This document shows, piece by piece, positions 43,126-54,107 of a stretch of DNA of 64,000 nucleotides (positions within the stretch are counted from its first letter, which is position 1; each line of letters opens with the position of its first letter). Below the pieces are notes generated by a model. It worked only from the letters and a program-made list of their open reading frames with translations. It was not told where the DNA came from and made no database searches. This DNA comes from Chaetoderma sp. LZ-2023a (taxonomy: Eukaryota > Mollusca > Caudofoveata > Chaetodermatida > Chaetodermatidae), in the NCBI GenBank assembly GCA_034401795.1, contig CM067359.1, positions 139,407,816-139,471,815 of the forward strand. Reading direction: 5' to 3'. The position numbers and the translations under genes are program-made.

Positions 43126-43783
43126 TTTGACGCTTAGCAGCACCACGCCCATAAATCTATATCTCTTTTTCCGCAGTCCTTATTTAGGAGGACACGGGTC
43201 AAATATTACGACACTACGTCTACGCAGCATAGCGTAACATGCAATAACAGCGAAGCTAGTTTCAGTTTGAAAGATCATCGTCGTAACCAAATTCTGACTT
43301 TTACTTTCGTATCGAACTTATCCTTATTGTTGCCTTCATCAGTGATTATTACATCAAGTTCGTTAACGACCATTGTACACGTGTCCCGCGTAGCTCCAGG
43401 GGAAGATTCATCGTGGCTTTGGTCTGCGTTGTTAATGACCGACTGGCTAACTGCTTAGAAGGGGCTGGGGTGGGGTGTCGTTTGATCTGTAGTCCATGCA
43501 AATACGAGGTTATATGACTAAGGAACTGGAAACCAACATGGCCATAGGCACGTGGAAACAGATGGGGGTGGGCGTGGGGCTTGTCTCTCCCATAGTGTAT
43601 CCCCATAGCGCCCTGCCTTAGGTTTTGATCCCACCCATACTCCACCACCTCTCAACCCCACCCCACAGGTCAAAGTACGTTCCTACTCCCCTGATGGTAC
43701 CGTAATCTCGCCAACTGTTTTTACGCGTATGTATATGGTACAGCGCAATATCGGAATTACTCAACACTTATCTCGGTTAATTC
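43126..43783. other. No gene recognised
   Basis: ORFs (63 aa +, 99 aa -) have no recognisable domain. GGGGTGGG patches lie near 43450 and 43565. Confidence 0.3.
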
Positions 43784-44166
43784 ACCTTTCCAGAGTACCC
43801 ACCCATCATATGACGTCATAATGAACTGCGTGATGTGTACAATGACATCATAATGAATGCCGTCATGAATGACGTCGATAGGTACGTCACGAACGCATAT
43901 TTGAAGACGGTCTATGCGTTGTTGTACAAATTGTTTGCTTTTACTCTTTAATAAATATTCTGAAACTAATTTGACTGGGTGCTGTTGCTGCCATAGGCAG
44001 CAACAGCACCCAGTCAAATTAGTTACAAAATATTCAACAGCTTCCCTGTATAGTTTTCAGGAAATTGATAGCTACGGCATTTGTGGATCGATCAATCCCA
44101 ACACGGCAAGGTGTGGGTGGAGCTTAGCTAGTGATGGGCGGGGCATAGCTAAAAATGGAAAGCTCC
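43784..44166 (+). mobile_element. Family A complete element with perfect hairpin
   Basis: The left end is ACCTTTCCAGAGTACCCACC. TGACGTCA at about 43811, TGACATCA, GCCGTCATGA and TGACGTCG follow. CTTTAATAAATATTCTGAAA leads into a 29-bp perfect stem (43964-44024; AACTAATTTGACTGGGTGC...) with loop ATA. Then AAAATATTCAACAGCTTCCC, GATCGATCAATCCC (44087-44100), GGTGTGGGTGGAGCTTAGCT and the end GGAAAGCTCCATTA. There is no transposase, so it is non-autonomous. The closest relative is 1437-1762. Confidence 0.9.
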
Positions 44167-44459
44167 ATTAGGTTCAGAACCAGCTTCTATTAGTAGAAGT
44201 TAAAAGATCAAGGCGGGAAAAACAGATTTACAAACAACCGTCATCAGTGGACTGTGGGGATGTTAGCCTATATAATAGACAATAAACAAGACGGCGATTA
44301 TAAGCTGTGAATGAGATCGACCATGCACCATGCATCTCATTATGCTGGTCAGCTATATAACAGCATATGTATGGCCAATTACTAATAATAACAACAAAAT
44401 TTACCTTCAGCAATAAAGACGATTATAGGCCTAGGTTATACCATACAACCCCGAAAATG
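44167..44459. other. No gene recognised
   Basis: TAGGCCTA at 44426-44433. A short palindrome near 44310-44345 (GAGATCGACCATGCACCATGCATCTC). Confidence 0.3.
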
Positions 44460-44690
44460 ATAGAAATAACATTTCCTGTTTTCAAAATAAAATAAAACTT
44501 ACTGTTGAATATTTTCTAACATAATTGGATTAGAAGACGTTGCTGCCAGTGTCTTCCAATCGAATTATGTAAGAAATATTCGACAGAGTATTTCCTACAT
44601 CGTGTTAAAAAATGTACTAACTAACATGTTTGTGTATTTGTTTTGGAAACATTTCAACTTATTTATTCGCTGTACTGTAGTTTCACTTTT
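44460..44690. mobile_element. Family C foldback element
   Basis: AGAAATAACATTTCCTGTTTTCAAAATA forms the left end. The hairpin ACATAATTGGATTAGAAGAC GTTGCTGCC pairs with GTGTCTTCCAATCGAATTATG. Then GTATTTGTTTTGGAAACATT and TTATTTATTCGCTGTACTGT. The tip is shortened by about 10 bp on the right arm. Confidence 0.75.
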
Positions 44691-45280
44691 ATAAGGACCC
44701 ATTCTGAGTCTGTCGTCGCTGCTCATTTTCCGCCAACTTTTGCTATAGACATTTTTTCTATTATTTTTCACAATACCCGGTGACTATCGGACATCGAGCG
44801 CTATTACAAATCCACCACACGATTATTCAGGATAAGAACATTTCAAAAATATATTTCTAAAGATACATATAATTGGTATCCGGGTATGTATAGAGAAAAT
44901 GCGATTTTCAACTATAATTGACCATTTTTATTTTGGCGTTGAGAGCGTGAGGTCCAATCGCGTCTTTCAGCGCATTAACAAGGCCTCGGGTCCAGAACAA
45001 TACGATATGCATTGCTCTTGGCTGACCACGATATGTGCCCGCAGGCTATACGGTTATTTGAATACCACTTTTGTCACTTCAATGACAATTTCTCTCCAAA
45101 AGGCAAGCAAATATAGGCCTAATTATATCTTTAAATTATGTTATTGAAGCGTATTATTGAAACCTCAATTCAAGTTGTTGTTGGCGCATATAGGCCTATG
45201 TAGGTTTGTGAATGTGGTTTGATAATGGCATGTGATTTCGTGATTGGGATTTGGGAGAATCTAGATTCTTTGACAACTGG
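44691..45280. other. No gene recognised
   Basis: An 82-aa ORF (44899-45147) is not recognisable. TAGGCCTA at 45114-45121 and 45191-45198. Confidence 0.35.
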
Positions 45281-45645
45281 GGGAATCCAATTTTAGCTAT
45301 GCACCCCCCACCCCCCCCCCCCCCCCCATCGCTAGCTAAGCCCCATCCACGCTTCGCCCATGTTTGAGTCGATGGTTCCCTCCACTCCCTGAATATCAAA
45401 TTTCAGAAAACTATACCGGTAAACTTGACCGAGTAATGTTGCTGCCTGGTAAAATTAGTTTCAAAATATTCAACACCATGTTTAATAAATAGTAAAAACA
45501 CGCAATTCGTAGAACAACGCTTAGTCCGTCATCATTTAAACGTATTTATCTGTGTCATTCATGACGTAATTGATATGACGTCATCCTACACGTTACGTAG
45601 TTACTTATGACGTCATACGATTGGTGGATAAACTGATAAAGATCC
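45281..45645 (-). mobile_element. Family A element, minus orientation, with poly-C insertion
   Basis: GGGAATCCAATTTTAGCTAT is the GGAGGAATCC-type end. A C-run (45305-45327) lies in the usual CCCGCCC position. The hairpin left arm is reduced to TGACCGAGTAATGTTGCTGC and the right arm AAATTAGTTTCAAAATATTC is kept. The CRE half has TGACGTCA at about 45576 and 45609, and the end is GGATAAACTGATAAAGATCC. Confidence 0.8.
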
Positions 45646-45721
45646 CTTCTTGTATGGTGTCGATAACGCTTTTGCCCCTTACCCATGTACAACGGGAATT
45701 TGGTTATAATGTAAGAAATAT

Positions 45722-45842
45722 GTTGTTGAATGTTCTGAATCAAATTTGATTCGGAGTTGGGTTCCAGTCAAAGTTGTTTCAAAATATTCAACAACTTTCC
45801 TGTATTGTTGTCTTGGAATTCAGCCACTGGAATTTCAAGTAT
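45722..45842. mobile_element. Hairpin core with GAAATTCAAG-type right flank
   Basis: TGTTGAATGTTCTGAATCAA is mirrored by GTTGTTTCAAAATATTCAAC around GTTGGGTTCC. The right flank GTCTTGGAATTCAGCCACTG GAATTTCAAG is the same flank type as at 26698-26860. Confidence 0.6.
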
Positions 45843-45855
45843 TAGCACGTTATTA

Positions 45856-46231
45856 ATGGATCTTTCCGTGTTTATCCATCTATCATATGCCGTCATATGG
45901 CATAATCGATTAAGTGACGTGTGTGATGACGTCATGATCATGACGTAATGAATGTTTCGATATGGCCCGTCTTTAACACGTACTAGTTCGACACGTTGTA
46001 CGAATTGTATGTCTTTACCACTTAATACATATTCTGTTGAATATTTTGAAACTAATTTAACTGGACGCCGTTGCTGCCATCGTCAAACTAGTTTCAAAAT
46101 ATGTAACAGCTTACCTGTATAGTTTTCTGGAAATTGATAGTAAGGGAGTTCAGCGATCGATCAATACGGACGATGTATGAGTGGAGCTTAGATAGAGATG
46201 GGCGTGGCATAGCTAAATCTGGGTAGGTACA
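45856..46231 (+). mobile_element. Family A element, shortened hairpin
   Basis: The left end is ATGGATCTTTCCGTGTTTAT. TGACGTCA at about 45926, then CACTTAATACATATTCTGTT. Hairpin arms AACTAATTTAACTGGACGC and GTCAAACTAGTTTCAAAATA have lost the inner right arm. GCGATCGATCAATACGG and the end AAATCTGGGTAGGTACATCC. Confidence 0.78.
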
Positions 46232-46299
46232 TCCATCTGGAAAGGTCATCCTAGCCTATAAGCATAGTGAACTCTCGGTAACTACCATATTCGGCATCT

Positions 46300-46433
46300 A
46301 GACAACTTCCCACAATTCATTGCGTTTACTATAGCTTAAGGCTAACCGGAACCTGTACCACAGCCCCTAGATACAGGTTTCGGTTAACGTTAAACAGTAG
46401 TAACTATACGCAATGAATTGTGGGAAGGTGTCT
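46300..46433. mobile_element. 134-bp foldback element, AGACACCTTCCCACAATTCATTGCG ends
   Basis: AGACAACTTCCCACAATTCA TTGCG at the left is the inverse of CGCAATGAATTGTGGGAAGG TGTCT at the right. Inner arms GGCTAACCGGAACCTGTA and TACAGGTTTCGGTTAACG also pair. The centre is CCACAGCCCCTAGA. Mismatches are few, so the element looks young. Single copy in this window and non-coding. Confidence 0.78.
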
Positions 46434-48229
46434 GGAAACCTAATACACACCAATACCGTGTGTTTGTAGGCATAAATAAATGTCGCCAACATCAACACGC
46501 GCATAAGATGAACTGGTTTAATTAGCGAGATTATCTAACCAAGTAACAGGGAATGTGCCAACAACAAGGATATCATTGTCGGAAAATATCGTCTGCTGTT
46601 TGCACAAACTCCTAACAAACCATGAAAACACCCATTGACCGACAGCTCTTGCTGCGCGGAGTGCTTTCCAATGGACCATGGAATGCAGTCTCCATTGGAA
46701 CCGCTAATTAGGCTGTAATTAGACACGATTAAATGTCGTCTGCTAAGAATTATTGTCAGCAACGAATTGCCGTCTCGTCCTGAAAAATTATCTTTCTGGT
46801 GTCGGCTAAATCAGCGGGGATGTGCAGTTCAGTCCGCCCCCTACCATCACGTGACGCAACAACAGATTGAGCGCACGTGTGTGACGTCATGAACGCGCGA
46901 TTCGGTTTGATTGATTGAGGGTGAATTGGATCTCATTAGCGGGACGGTGTCAATTTCTCGACGGGAAATGAGCATCTCAATTGCATCTCAATCGCAAGCA
47001 GGTTCTGTTGAAGAAAAATGGCGAAATAATGGCATATCTCATCGATAAATTGTCGAGCCTTTCGTCAAATTACCAAGCAAGCGAACGCGCAGAAATCCTA
47101 GACATTTAAAGCACTTAACTCGCTCAATCTGGATTACCAATCATGCTGATTTTATGAAGCTATATCTAAAGATTGATGAGTATTTTGAAGACAATTTGAC
47201 AAAAAGTTGGTGTTTCGCGAGGCAGCAAAAAAGGATTCGGTCAAAAGCTTTGGAAATAACCATCTTGAGTTTATCTAGGGCAATGAGTAGTGAATATGAC
47301 CAATTATAGGAAGAATCGGGTTATTTAATGCAAATAGTCCCATAAAGTTTTCTCCGAAGAAATAGTTTTGAAATGCAGGAGAATGTAATTATTAGCAATA
47401 TTGGGTTTCTAGATTAATTGGAACAACTGCACCGTAAATGCACTAAATTGAGAGACTGTCAGTGCTTGTGGACTGTGTGACAATGGAGGATTATAATTAG
47501 TTTGAGCCGCTTTCACCAGACACACAATACGGAGTAAAAGTCCACTCGGAGAGAAGAAAGGAGCTGGTCAAATCCGACAGATGTGAGGGGATAGATCGCG
47601 GCGTGCGCGTGCGTGTGTACGTGTGTGCATATGCAAGTGTATATGGGTCAATTTCAGTTAAACGTACCAAAAGGGTGGTTCAGAAATGTCAAATTTCAAA
47701 CCGTTTTGATATATAGGCATAATTACATACATTTTCTTCATTTGACTTGGTTGGAGAGGATGATTTTATAACTCGCCATGCTCAATCTTAATCCATTTCC
47801 TGAATATGATGGCCTCACTACCCCATTCCTATCGAGTTGGTCAAAACCGTCGCAGGGTATCAGGAGTGATTTTGTTCAAAACTGACATCCAGATCCACTG
47901 TATGTGATGCAAAATTGTATATATAAGGGGCCGATAAGGAATTAATAAATGATATACCCACTCGTTAGCTGTAAGGGTAAATTGTATGAATCGAAATAAA
48001 AAATTCAATGTGGTGGTCTTGACGTATGTGACGGTCTTGACAAAATGTTATGGTCTTGACCTGAAATAACATAAAAATGCAAATTTCCCCTGATATTTTG
48101 CAAAGGAAGATCTATTGATAATACAAAATACTTTACCAGGACACATAAAATCATAATCATTTGACTTAGGGTTGTTGCTGCTTGACGGACTATTCAATTC
48201 TCGTGGCGGAGCTAGATACGTTACTATGT
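46434..48229. other. No gene recognised
   Basis: Long gene-free stretch. TGACGTCA at about 46881 (GTGTGACGTCATGAACGCG) lies outside a recognised A copy. A strongly degenerate hairpin core lies at about 47165-47265 (TGAGTATTTTGAAGACAATT). GTGC repeats occur near 47600. Confidence 0.35.
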
Positions 48230-48305
48230 ATTGCGACGTCAGCCTACATGTGACTTATTAGATTATGACGTCATATACTTGAGTGACGGATCTGATTCCC
48301 CCATT
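48230..48305 (-). mobile_element. Family A CRE-half fragment
   Basis: GCGACGTCAGCCTACATGTG ACTTATTAGATTATGACGTC ATATACTTGAG, ending near GATCTGATTCCCCCATT. It matches the 53105-53178 copy. Confidence 0.65.
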
Positions 48306-48687
48306 GTTCTGGGAAGTCATATCGCGGGGGTTTCTCTCTCTGCTACGTCGTCTCTCTATTATCTTGTTATGCCATTGTAATGTTTTGTTTGGGCGACAAA
48401 AATAGCATGAATAGTGTCCTGTTTGAAGTTCAAGAAGTATAGGTAAGCGATAGGAATAAGATAATGAACCCATTTCCTGGTGAAATATCACAGATCATCA
48501 TTACGTAATCATTTCTATGGTAACTCGTATTCATTTTTGACGCTTCGACGCAATCAACTTTCAGAGATACATGTTTCAATATTTTAACATTTTTGAAATG
48601 TGATACGCTCATGTAATGTTATGTTATGGTATTGTGATTAGACAAGGGCGAGATTTGTAACTAGTCTATCATATACAGTAGGCACTT
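48306..48687. other. No gene recognised
   Basis: Two short minus-strand ORFs of 60 and 77 aa without recognisable domains. Confidence 0.3.
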
Positions 48688-49008
48688 ACAGCTCAGAAAT
48701 AATGTAAACGTTTGCAAAACAAAATAAACGCACTGTAGAATATTTTGAGCATAATTGGATTGGAAGACATTGCTGCCTAAGGCCTATCTCTCTCTGCCTA
48801 AGGCCTATCTCTCTCTGCCTAAGGCCTATCTCTCTCTGCCTAAGGCCTATCTCTCTCTGCCTAAGGCCTATCTCTCTCTGCCTAAGGCCTATCTCTCTCT
48901 GCCTAAGGCAGCAATGTCTTCCAATCCAATTATACTCAATATATCCAACATAACATTACTTACTAACTAACAAGCTTTCGTTTTGGAAACGTGTTAAGTT
49001 ATTTCTAA
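48688..49008. mobile_element. Family C element with loop minisatellite expansion
   Basis: The left end is TACAGCTCAGAAATAATGTA. The stem ATTGGATTGGAAGACATTGC TGCC and its inverse end GGCAGCAATGTCTTCCAATC C flank the expansion. The right block is CGTTTTGGAAACGTGTTAAG TTATTTCTAAGC. In place of the usual GCCTAAGGC tip there are about seven repeats (see 48776-48909). A Ser/Leu/Pro/Lys/Ala ORF over the array is an artefact. Confidence 0.88.
48776..48909. repeat. 21-bp minisatellite in the hairpin tip
   Basis: Six essentially identical GCCTAAGGCCTATCTCTCTC T units plus a final GCCTAAGGC. The palindromic tip GCCTAAGGC is repeated with a TATCTCTCTCT spacer. The perfect identity of the units indicates recent expansion. 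Confidence 0.95.
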
Positions 49009-49385
49009 GCCGCACCAGTTGTCGTCTTCAAAACACAATCTAGCCACGTAAGTACCATCTCAAAATAAAGAGAAATACATTGCTAACAATGTAAAATTTG
49101 TATCATAGGCGCATTGAGTGGTTTTTTTTTTAAAGAATTAGGTTTCGGTCTCATTGTATGCCGCGATATTAAGTATTGAACATATGCCGTATGTTACATA
49201 ACGAGTGGACTACTAGAGGGCCTAGTACCGGTACTTCGTACACCAAGATTGCCAATTAAAACTGTGGTTCAGTTAGAAATTCTCAGACACAGATATTGTT
49301 TAAAATACACAATAACGTGCTTAGATGTTTAGTGATATGTGGAAAGACTAGTATACCATTTTTTCCATTCACTATGCGTACCAGA
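49009..49385. other. No gene recognised
   Basis: Nothing supported. Confidence 0.3.
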
Positions 49386-49822
<437 letters not shown>

Positions 49823-49844
49823 ACATTTGTCCCTAGCTACATTA

Positions 49845-50046
49845 AACCTTTAACCCACAAATTTGTTCAATAAAATTTTTATTTTCTCATAGAAAATGTC
49901 CATTGGCAGACCAAGAGAAGGTTATTTTTGAAAATTTGCCACTGAAATGGCTGGCTCGGTTATCGAGAATAGTTTTCTCTTGATTTGTAAATGGATATTT
50001 TAAAAGGCCAGTGGAGAAGATGTTACTGGCTGATGTGAGGGTTACA
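49845..50046 (+). mobile_element. Family B element adjoining the ACGC array
   Basis: The left end is AAACCTTTAACCCACAAATT. GTCCATTGGCAGACCAAGAG, GCCACTGAAATGGCTGGCTC GG follow. The right inner arm is deleted (TTATCGAGAATAGTTTTC), then TTTGTAAATGGATATTTTAA and GTGAGGGTTACAGG. It starts 23 bp after the microsatellite. Confidence 0.68.
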
Positions 50047-50116
50047 GGATTAAGGCCATTTCTGTTCATGAAATGACGCATCTGGCATTGTCAGAAACGT
50101 CAACCATTTGACCAAC

Positions 50117-50310
50117 CTACAGTACAACTCAGAAATAGCGTAATCTTTCCAAAACAAAATAAAACGTACTGCCTAAGACACTAATGTCTTCCAATCCAAT
50201 TATGTTCACAATATTCAACACAGCATTTCATACATCGCATTCAAAATTGTACTAACAAACATGTTTCTGCTTTCGTTTTGGAAACGTGATAACTTATTTA
50301 TGAGCGGTAC
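50117..50310. mobile_element. Family C element, left hairpin arm deleted
   Basis: The ends are TACAGTACAACTCAGAAATA and AACTTATTTATGAGCGGTAC. CTTTCCAAAACAAAATAAAA CGTACTG joins directly to CCTAAGACACTAATGTCTTC CAATCC, so the left arm is gone. The right arm and CTTTCGTTTTGGAAACGTG are intact. Confidence 0.8.
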
Positions 50311-51067
50311 TATTCGCTAGTAACGGACTCGCATGTGACTCCATCGGCTAGTTGCTAATCTGTTAAATACGACGCGTTCATTGTGTACAATCTTAGCCAA
50401 GAAAGCGCTAAATCGTTAGTAACCCGACCCTAATCTAACTACCCAGCCTTGGTACCTCGTGGACAAGAGGAGCACGAGTCCAGTAAGCCCTTAGGGCAAA
50501 ATCTGTCGCAGACCCTTACGCCTCATTGACTGGTCAGCAAAGATTCGGCCCGTACTGGGCAGCGACTGGACACCAGTCATTAGGCACGCATAACAGCAGA
50601 CATTTGAACATTCTTTAGTGAGATTTTGTCACTATTATTATCACCGGCGGCCATGTTTGAGCGAAAACCGCCGTTGCTTACTTGCCTACAATCTAATTCT
50701 TCTACTGCCAGTGGTGTTTCATAGGGGACGGGATGCGGATGTACGGGTCTCCGTGGAGTGGAATGGTGGGTACACCTAAACGATCTAACCAATCAGGCAA
50801 AGATTACGCACGCACGCACGAACACACGCACACATATGTTTAGGTCCGATGCAGAGAACTGAAAAGGGCCACAACAATGAGACTGCTCCATGCCAGCTAC
50901 TAACCAGTCTATTTGGTGCGGATGTGGGTGGGTGGGTGGGTGTGCGGGGTGTGCGGGGTGTGCGTCGTTCTCCACCATCCCTATGGCTCGTGGTCATAAT
51001 TTTTCTTATATCCAGAGAAGAACAAAATTGATGACTGTTGTCAGTTTTGTAACTTGCTTTGTAATGG
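50311..51067. other. No gene recognised
   Basis: ORFs of 60-101 aa on both strands have no recognisable domain. GTGGGTGGGTGGG and GTGCGGG repeats at 50922-50965. Confidence 0.35.
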
Positions 51068-51428
51068 ACTTTTATCCCTGCCCCGTCCATCTCTAGCTAA
51101 GCCCCACCCACACCTCGCCCGTGTTAGGAGCGATCGATCCCAGAACTCACTGACTATCAATTTCCAGAAAACTATACAGGTAAGCTGTTGAATATTTTGA
51201 AACTAATTGGGCTGGGTGCTGTTGCTGCCTATGGCAGCAACAGCGCCCAGTCAATTAGTGTCAAAATATTCGATAGAATTTTTTATAAAATAGTAAAGCC
51301 ATACAATTCGTACAACGTGTGAGACGAACTAAATCAAATCATTCATGCTGCAATTGATTATGACGTCACCTTACACGTCACGTAGTTGATTATGAATTCA
51401 TATGAATGATGGATAAACTGGAAAGGTC
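51068..51428 (-). mobile_element. Family A complete element, full hairpin
   Basis: CCCGTCCATCTCTAGCTAAG and AGCGATCGATCCCAGAAC, then ACTATACAGGTAAGCTGT. The hairpin (51187-51278) has tip GCTGCCTATGGCAGC and long, near-perfect arms. The CRE half has TGACGTCA at about 51362, then ACGTCACGTAGTTGATTATG and the end GGATAAACTGGAAAGGTCA. The leftmost 10 bp of the terminus have diverged. Confidence 0.85.
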
Positions 51429-52130
51429 AATTAATACAAGAACGATCAGAGATGACAGTTCATCGTCCTCGCTTTTTTGTTACGTGGTAAAGATTATGCT
51501 TTTTTATTTTAAAATTTGTCGGATCACTCCGAAAGTTATGAAATCCTAGTGTTACACACGTTCTTGTGTTGAAATTTTCACCAAATCCTACCATTAGTTT
51601 CCGAGATATACATAGATCCAGAGTTTGATTCGATCCAGATCCGCTCTTTTTTATCCGGATCGCTGCCAAAGTCTGGAAATGCTACTGTACGCTAAGTTTC
51701 AGTAACCTTTTAGATACGCACGCACACACGCACGCGCGCGCGCACACACACACCCACACACGTACACACGGACTCACCCCACACCCATGAGTCGAGGGTA
51801 ACACATAGGAAGAAATTGACCGCCTGGTTATTGACGGAATCGTAAATTCGCCTTCTCTGTTAGTCCTGATAGGATTAATGCACAGATCCGTATGCCAACA
51901 ATAACGGTCCGGATGTAGTGAATCACCGAGAGCTTCGTTCTCGTATCTGTCATTGATCAGTTCTCACAGACAAACCCAGAATGGCATTACTCTAAGAGAT
52001 GGTCTTCGTGCGTGCGTGTGTACGTGCGTGCGTGTGCGTTAATGCGAATGCCCCAATAGCACGCATATATTGAAGAGCAAGTGATAGAGCATAACATGAA
52101 GTTTGATGTTTGCTCCTGATAAAACCACTA
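51429..52130. other. Non-coding, with ACAC/GCGC microsatellite
   Basis: A microsatellite of ACGC, GCGC and ACAC units occupies about 51716-51765, and a GTGC repeat 52010-52040. The rest is unremarkable. Confidence 0.45.
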
Positions 52131-52496
52131 TGGAGGAATCCAGTTTTAGTTATGCCCGCCCATCTGTAGTTAAACTCCACGCACACTTCGCCGTATTGGG
52201 ATCGATCGATTTCTGAACTCCCCGACTATCGGTTTCCAGAAAACTATACAGGTAAGCTGCTGATTATTTTGAAACTAATTTGACCGGGTGCTGCTGCTGC
52301 CCAATCAAATTAGTTTCAAAATATTCAACAGCATATTTATTAAATAGTAAAAACATTCAATTCGTACCGTCATGAATTATGCGTTCGTGGCGAACTTATC
52401 TACGCCATTCATGACGTCATTGATTATGACGTCATCCTACACGTCGCGTATTTGATTATGACGTCATATGATGGGTGGATAAACTGGAAAGGTTCA
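52131..52496 (-). mobile_element. Family A complete element, shortened hairpin
   Basis: The left end is TGGAGGAATCCAGTTTTAGT. GGGATCGATCGATTTC, then the hairpin (52258-52330), whose inner right arm is lost (GCTGCTGCTGCCCAATCAAA). TGACGTCA at about 52404, 52419 and 52460, and the end GGATAAACTGGAAAGGTTCA. It combines both TIR types: GGAGGAATCC on one side, GGACCTTTCC-type on the other. Confidence 0.87.
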
Positions 52497-52939
52497 TTGG
52501 GAGTGTCTGTCAGAAAACAAACTCGTATATATTCATCAGTTTTAGCATCAGTGTTAATTCACTTTTTTAAATATGGTTACTTACATAGCTACCTTTTTTT
52601 GAAATCACGCTTACTCTCTAGCTTTATAACTGATTGACGGATTCGTATCAAATTCCATAGGCAACGTCTGTTGGATTGTGTTTCACTAGGAAAGGTCATG
52701 CATACATAAAAACTGGCTCCTGAATAACGTAGCGTTAATAAAAATGATTTTTCTTACCACCCAACTATTTGGAAGGCTTTCACAGATTAACAATAAATTT
52801 AATACGCGGGTGGGATCTTGTGCTTAAGCCAAACCAATCAAAATTCGCTCGAAAATTCGGCTGAGTCATCTGACGACCGGCATGTGTCTGGTATAAATTT
52901 ATGAACAGTCAAATGATATCAAAGTAAATATTTATATTA
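52497..52939. other. No gene recognised
   Basis: Nothing supported. Confidence 0.3.
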
Positions 52940-53178
52940 GAGGTAAACTGTTGAATATTTGGAAACTAATTTGGCCGTGTTTTTGCTCCCCTAGTCAAAT
53001 TAGACAAAATGTTTTTTAAATAGTAAAGACACATAATTTGTGCAACGTGACGGATTAATAAACGTTTATGACGGGCTAAATCGCGCCATTCATAACGTGA
53101 TTGATTATGACGTCAGCCTACATGTGACGTAGTTGATTAAGACGCCATATGATTGACTGAGAAACGGGACTCCTCCAT
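52940..53178 (-). mobile_element. Family A partial element
   Basis: It begins inside the element at GGTAAACTGTTGAATATTTG. The hairpin is collapsed (GGCCGTGTTTTTGCTCCCC). AAATAGTAAAGACACATAAT, GATTATGACGTCAGCCTACA and the end ACGGGACTCCTCCATTA. The GATCGATC half is missing. Confidence 0.75.
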
Positions 53179-53418
53179 TACTCGTACCTGTGTGACAAAG
53201 GATTTCATCTTAGCTGTGAACATGCTTTTAGAAACTACTGTGGTGGCAGACACGCTGCATTTTCCACATCTGCAGCTTGAGGTTTGGGAATGAAGCTGGA
53301 AATCTTTCCTTTTTCATAAAGGCGTATTTCTCAAAGGAATTATAATCTCTAAAGATGTGAAAGCTTACGCATATTGCTTTTCGCGCCACCTGTTTCCATT
53401 TCCCTGCCTTACACTTCA
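53179..53418. other. No gene recognised
   Basis: Nothing supported. Confidence 0.3.
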
Positions 53419-53936
53419 CCCCCCCCCCCCCACCCTCCTCTCCCTATCTCTCTCTCTCTCCCTCACCCCCCCCCCCCCCCCTCCCTCTACCCCTCCTTCC
53501 CTCGCTCGCTCGCTCTCCCTCCCTCCCCCACCCTCCTCTCTCTATCTCTCTCTCCCTCCCCCTCCCTCCCTCGCTCGCTCTCCCTCCCTCCCTCCCCCTC
53601 CCTCCCTCCCTCCCCCTCCCCCCTCTCTCTCTCTCTCTCTGATATCTCTCTCTCTCCCTCCATCCCTCCCTCCCTCCGTCCCCACCTCCCTCCCTTCCTC
53701 CCCCCTCCCTCTCTCTCTCACTCTCTCTCTCTTCTTCTTCCAGCTCTCTCTCCCTCCGTCCCTCCCTCCCTCCCCCTCCCTCTCCCTCTCTCTCTCCCTC
53801 CCCCTCTCTCTCTCCCTCCCTCCCCCTCTCTATCTCCCTCCCTTCCCCTCCCTCCCTCCCCTCCCTCCCTCTCTCTCGCTCTCTTCCCCCCTCTCTCTCC
53901 CTCTCCCTCCCTCTCCCCTCTCTCTCTCTCTCGCTC

Positions 53937-53995
<59 letters not shown>

Positions 53996-54012
53996 CTCGC
54001 TCTCTCTCTCAT
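53419..54012. repeat. CT/CCCT-rich microsatellite
   Basis: About 600 bp of pyrimidine sequence: C runs (53419-53430, 53466-53481), (CCCT)n, (CT)n with occasional CG, ending in (CT)n with GCTC variants at 53920-54010. Ser/Pro/Leu- and Arg/Glu-rich ORFs up to 252 aa are artefacts. The pyrimidine mirror sequence is H-DNA-prone. It ends exactly where a family C right arm starts. Confidence 0.97.
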
Positions 54013-54107
54013 ACAGCAATGTCATCCAATCCAATTATGTTCAAGATATTCAACAGTACGTTTTGTTTTGCTTTGGAAACATGTTAAGTATATTTCTGAG
54101 CTATACG
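54013..54107. mobile_element. Family C right half
   Basis: CAGCAATGTCATCCAATCCA ATTATGTTCAAGATATTCAA CAGTACG, GCTTTGGAAACATGTTAAGT and TATTTCTGAGCTATACG. The left half should lie upstream, but the CT array occupies its place. Confidence 0.8.

Noticed and set aside
46875..46890. Isolated TGACGTCA as a promoter CRE
   Set aside because: No gene or promoter nearby to support it; could equally be a remnant of family A.
51615..51640. B-box-like GATTCGATCC suggesting a tRNA or SINE
   Set aside because: No A box at the right distance and no cloverleaf can be drawn.
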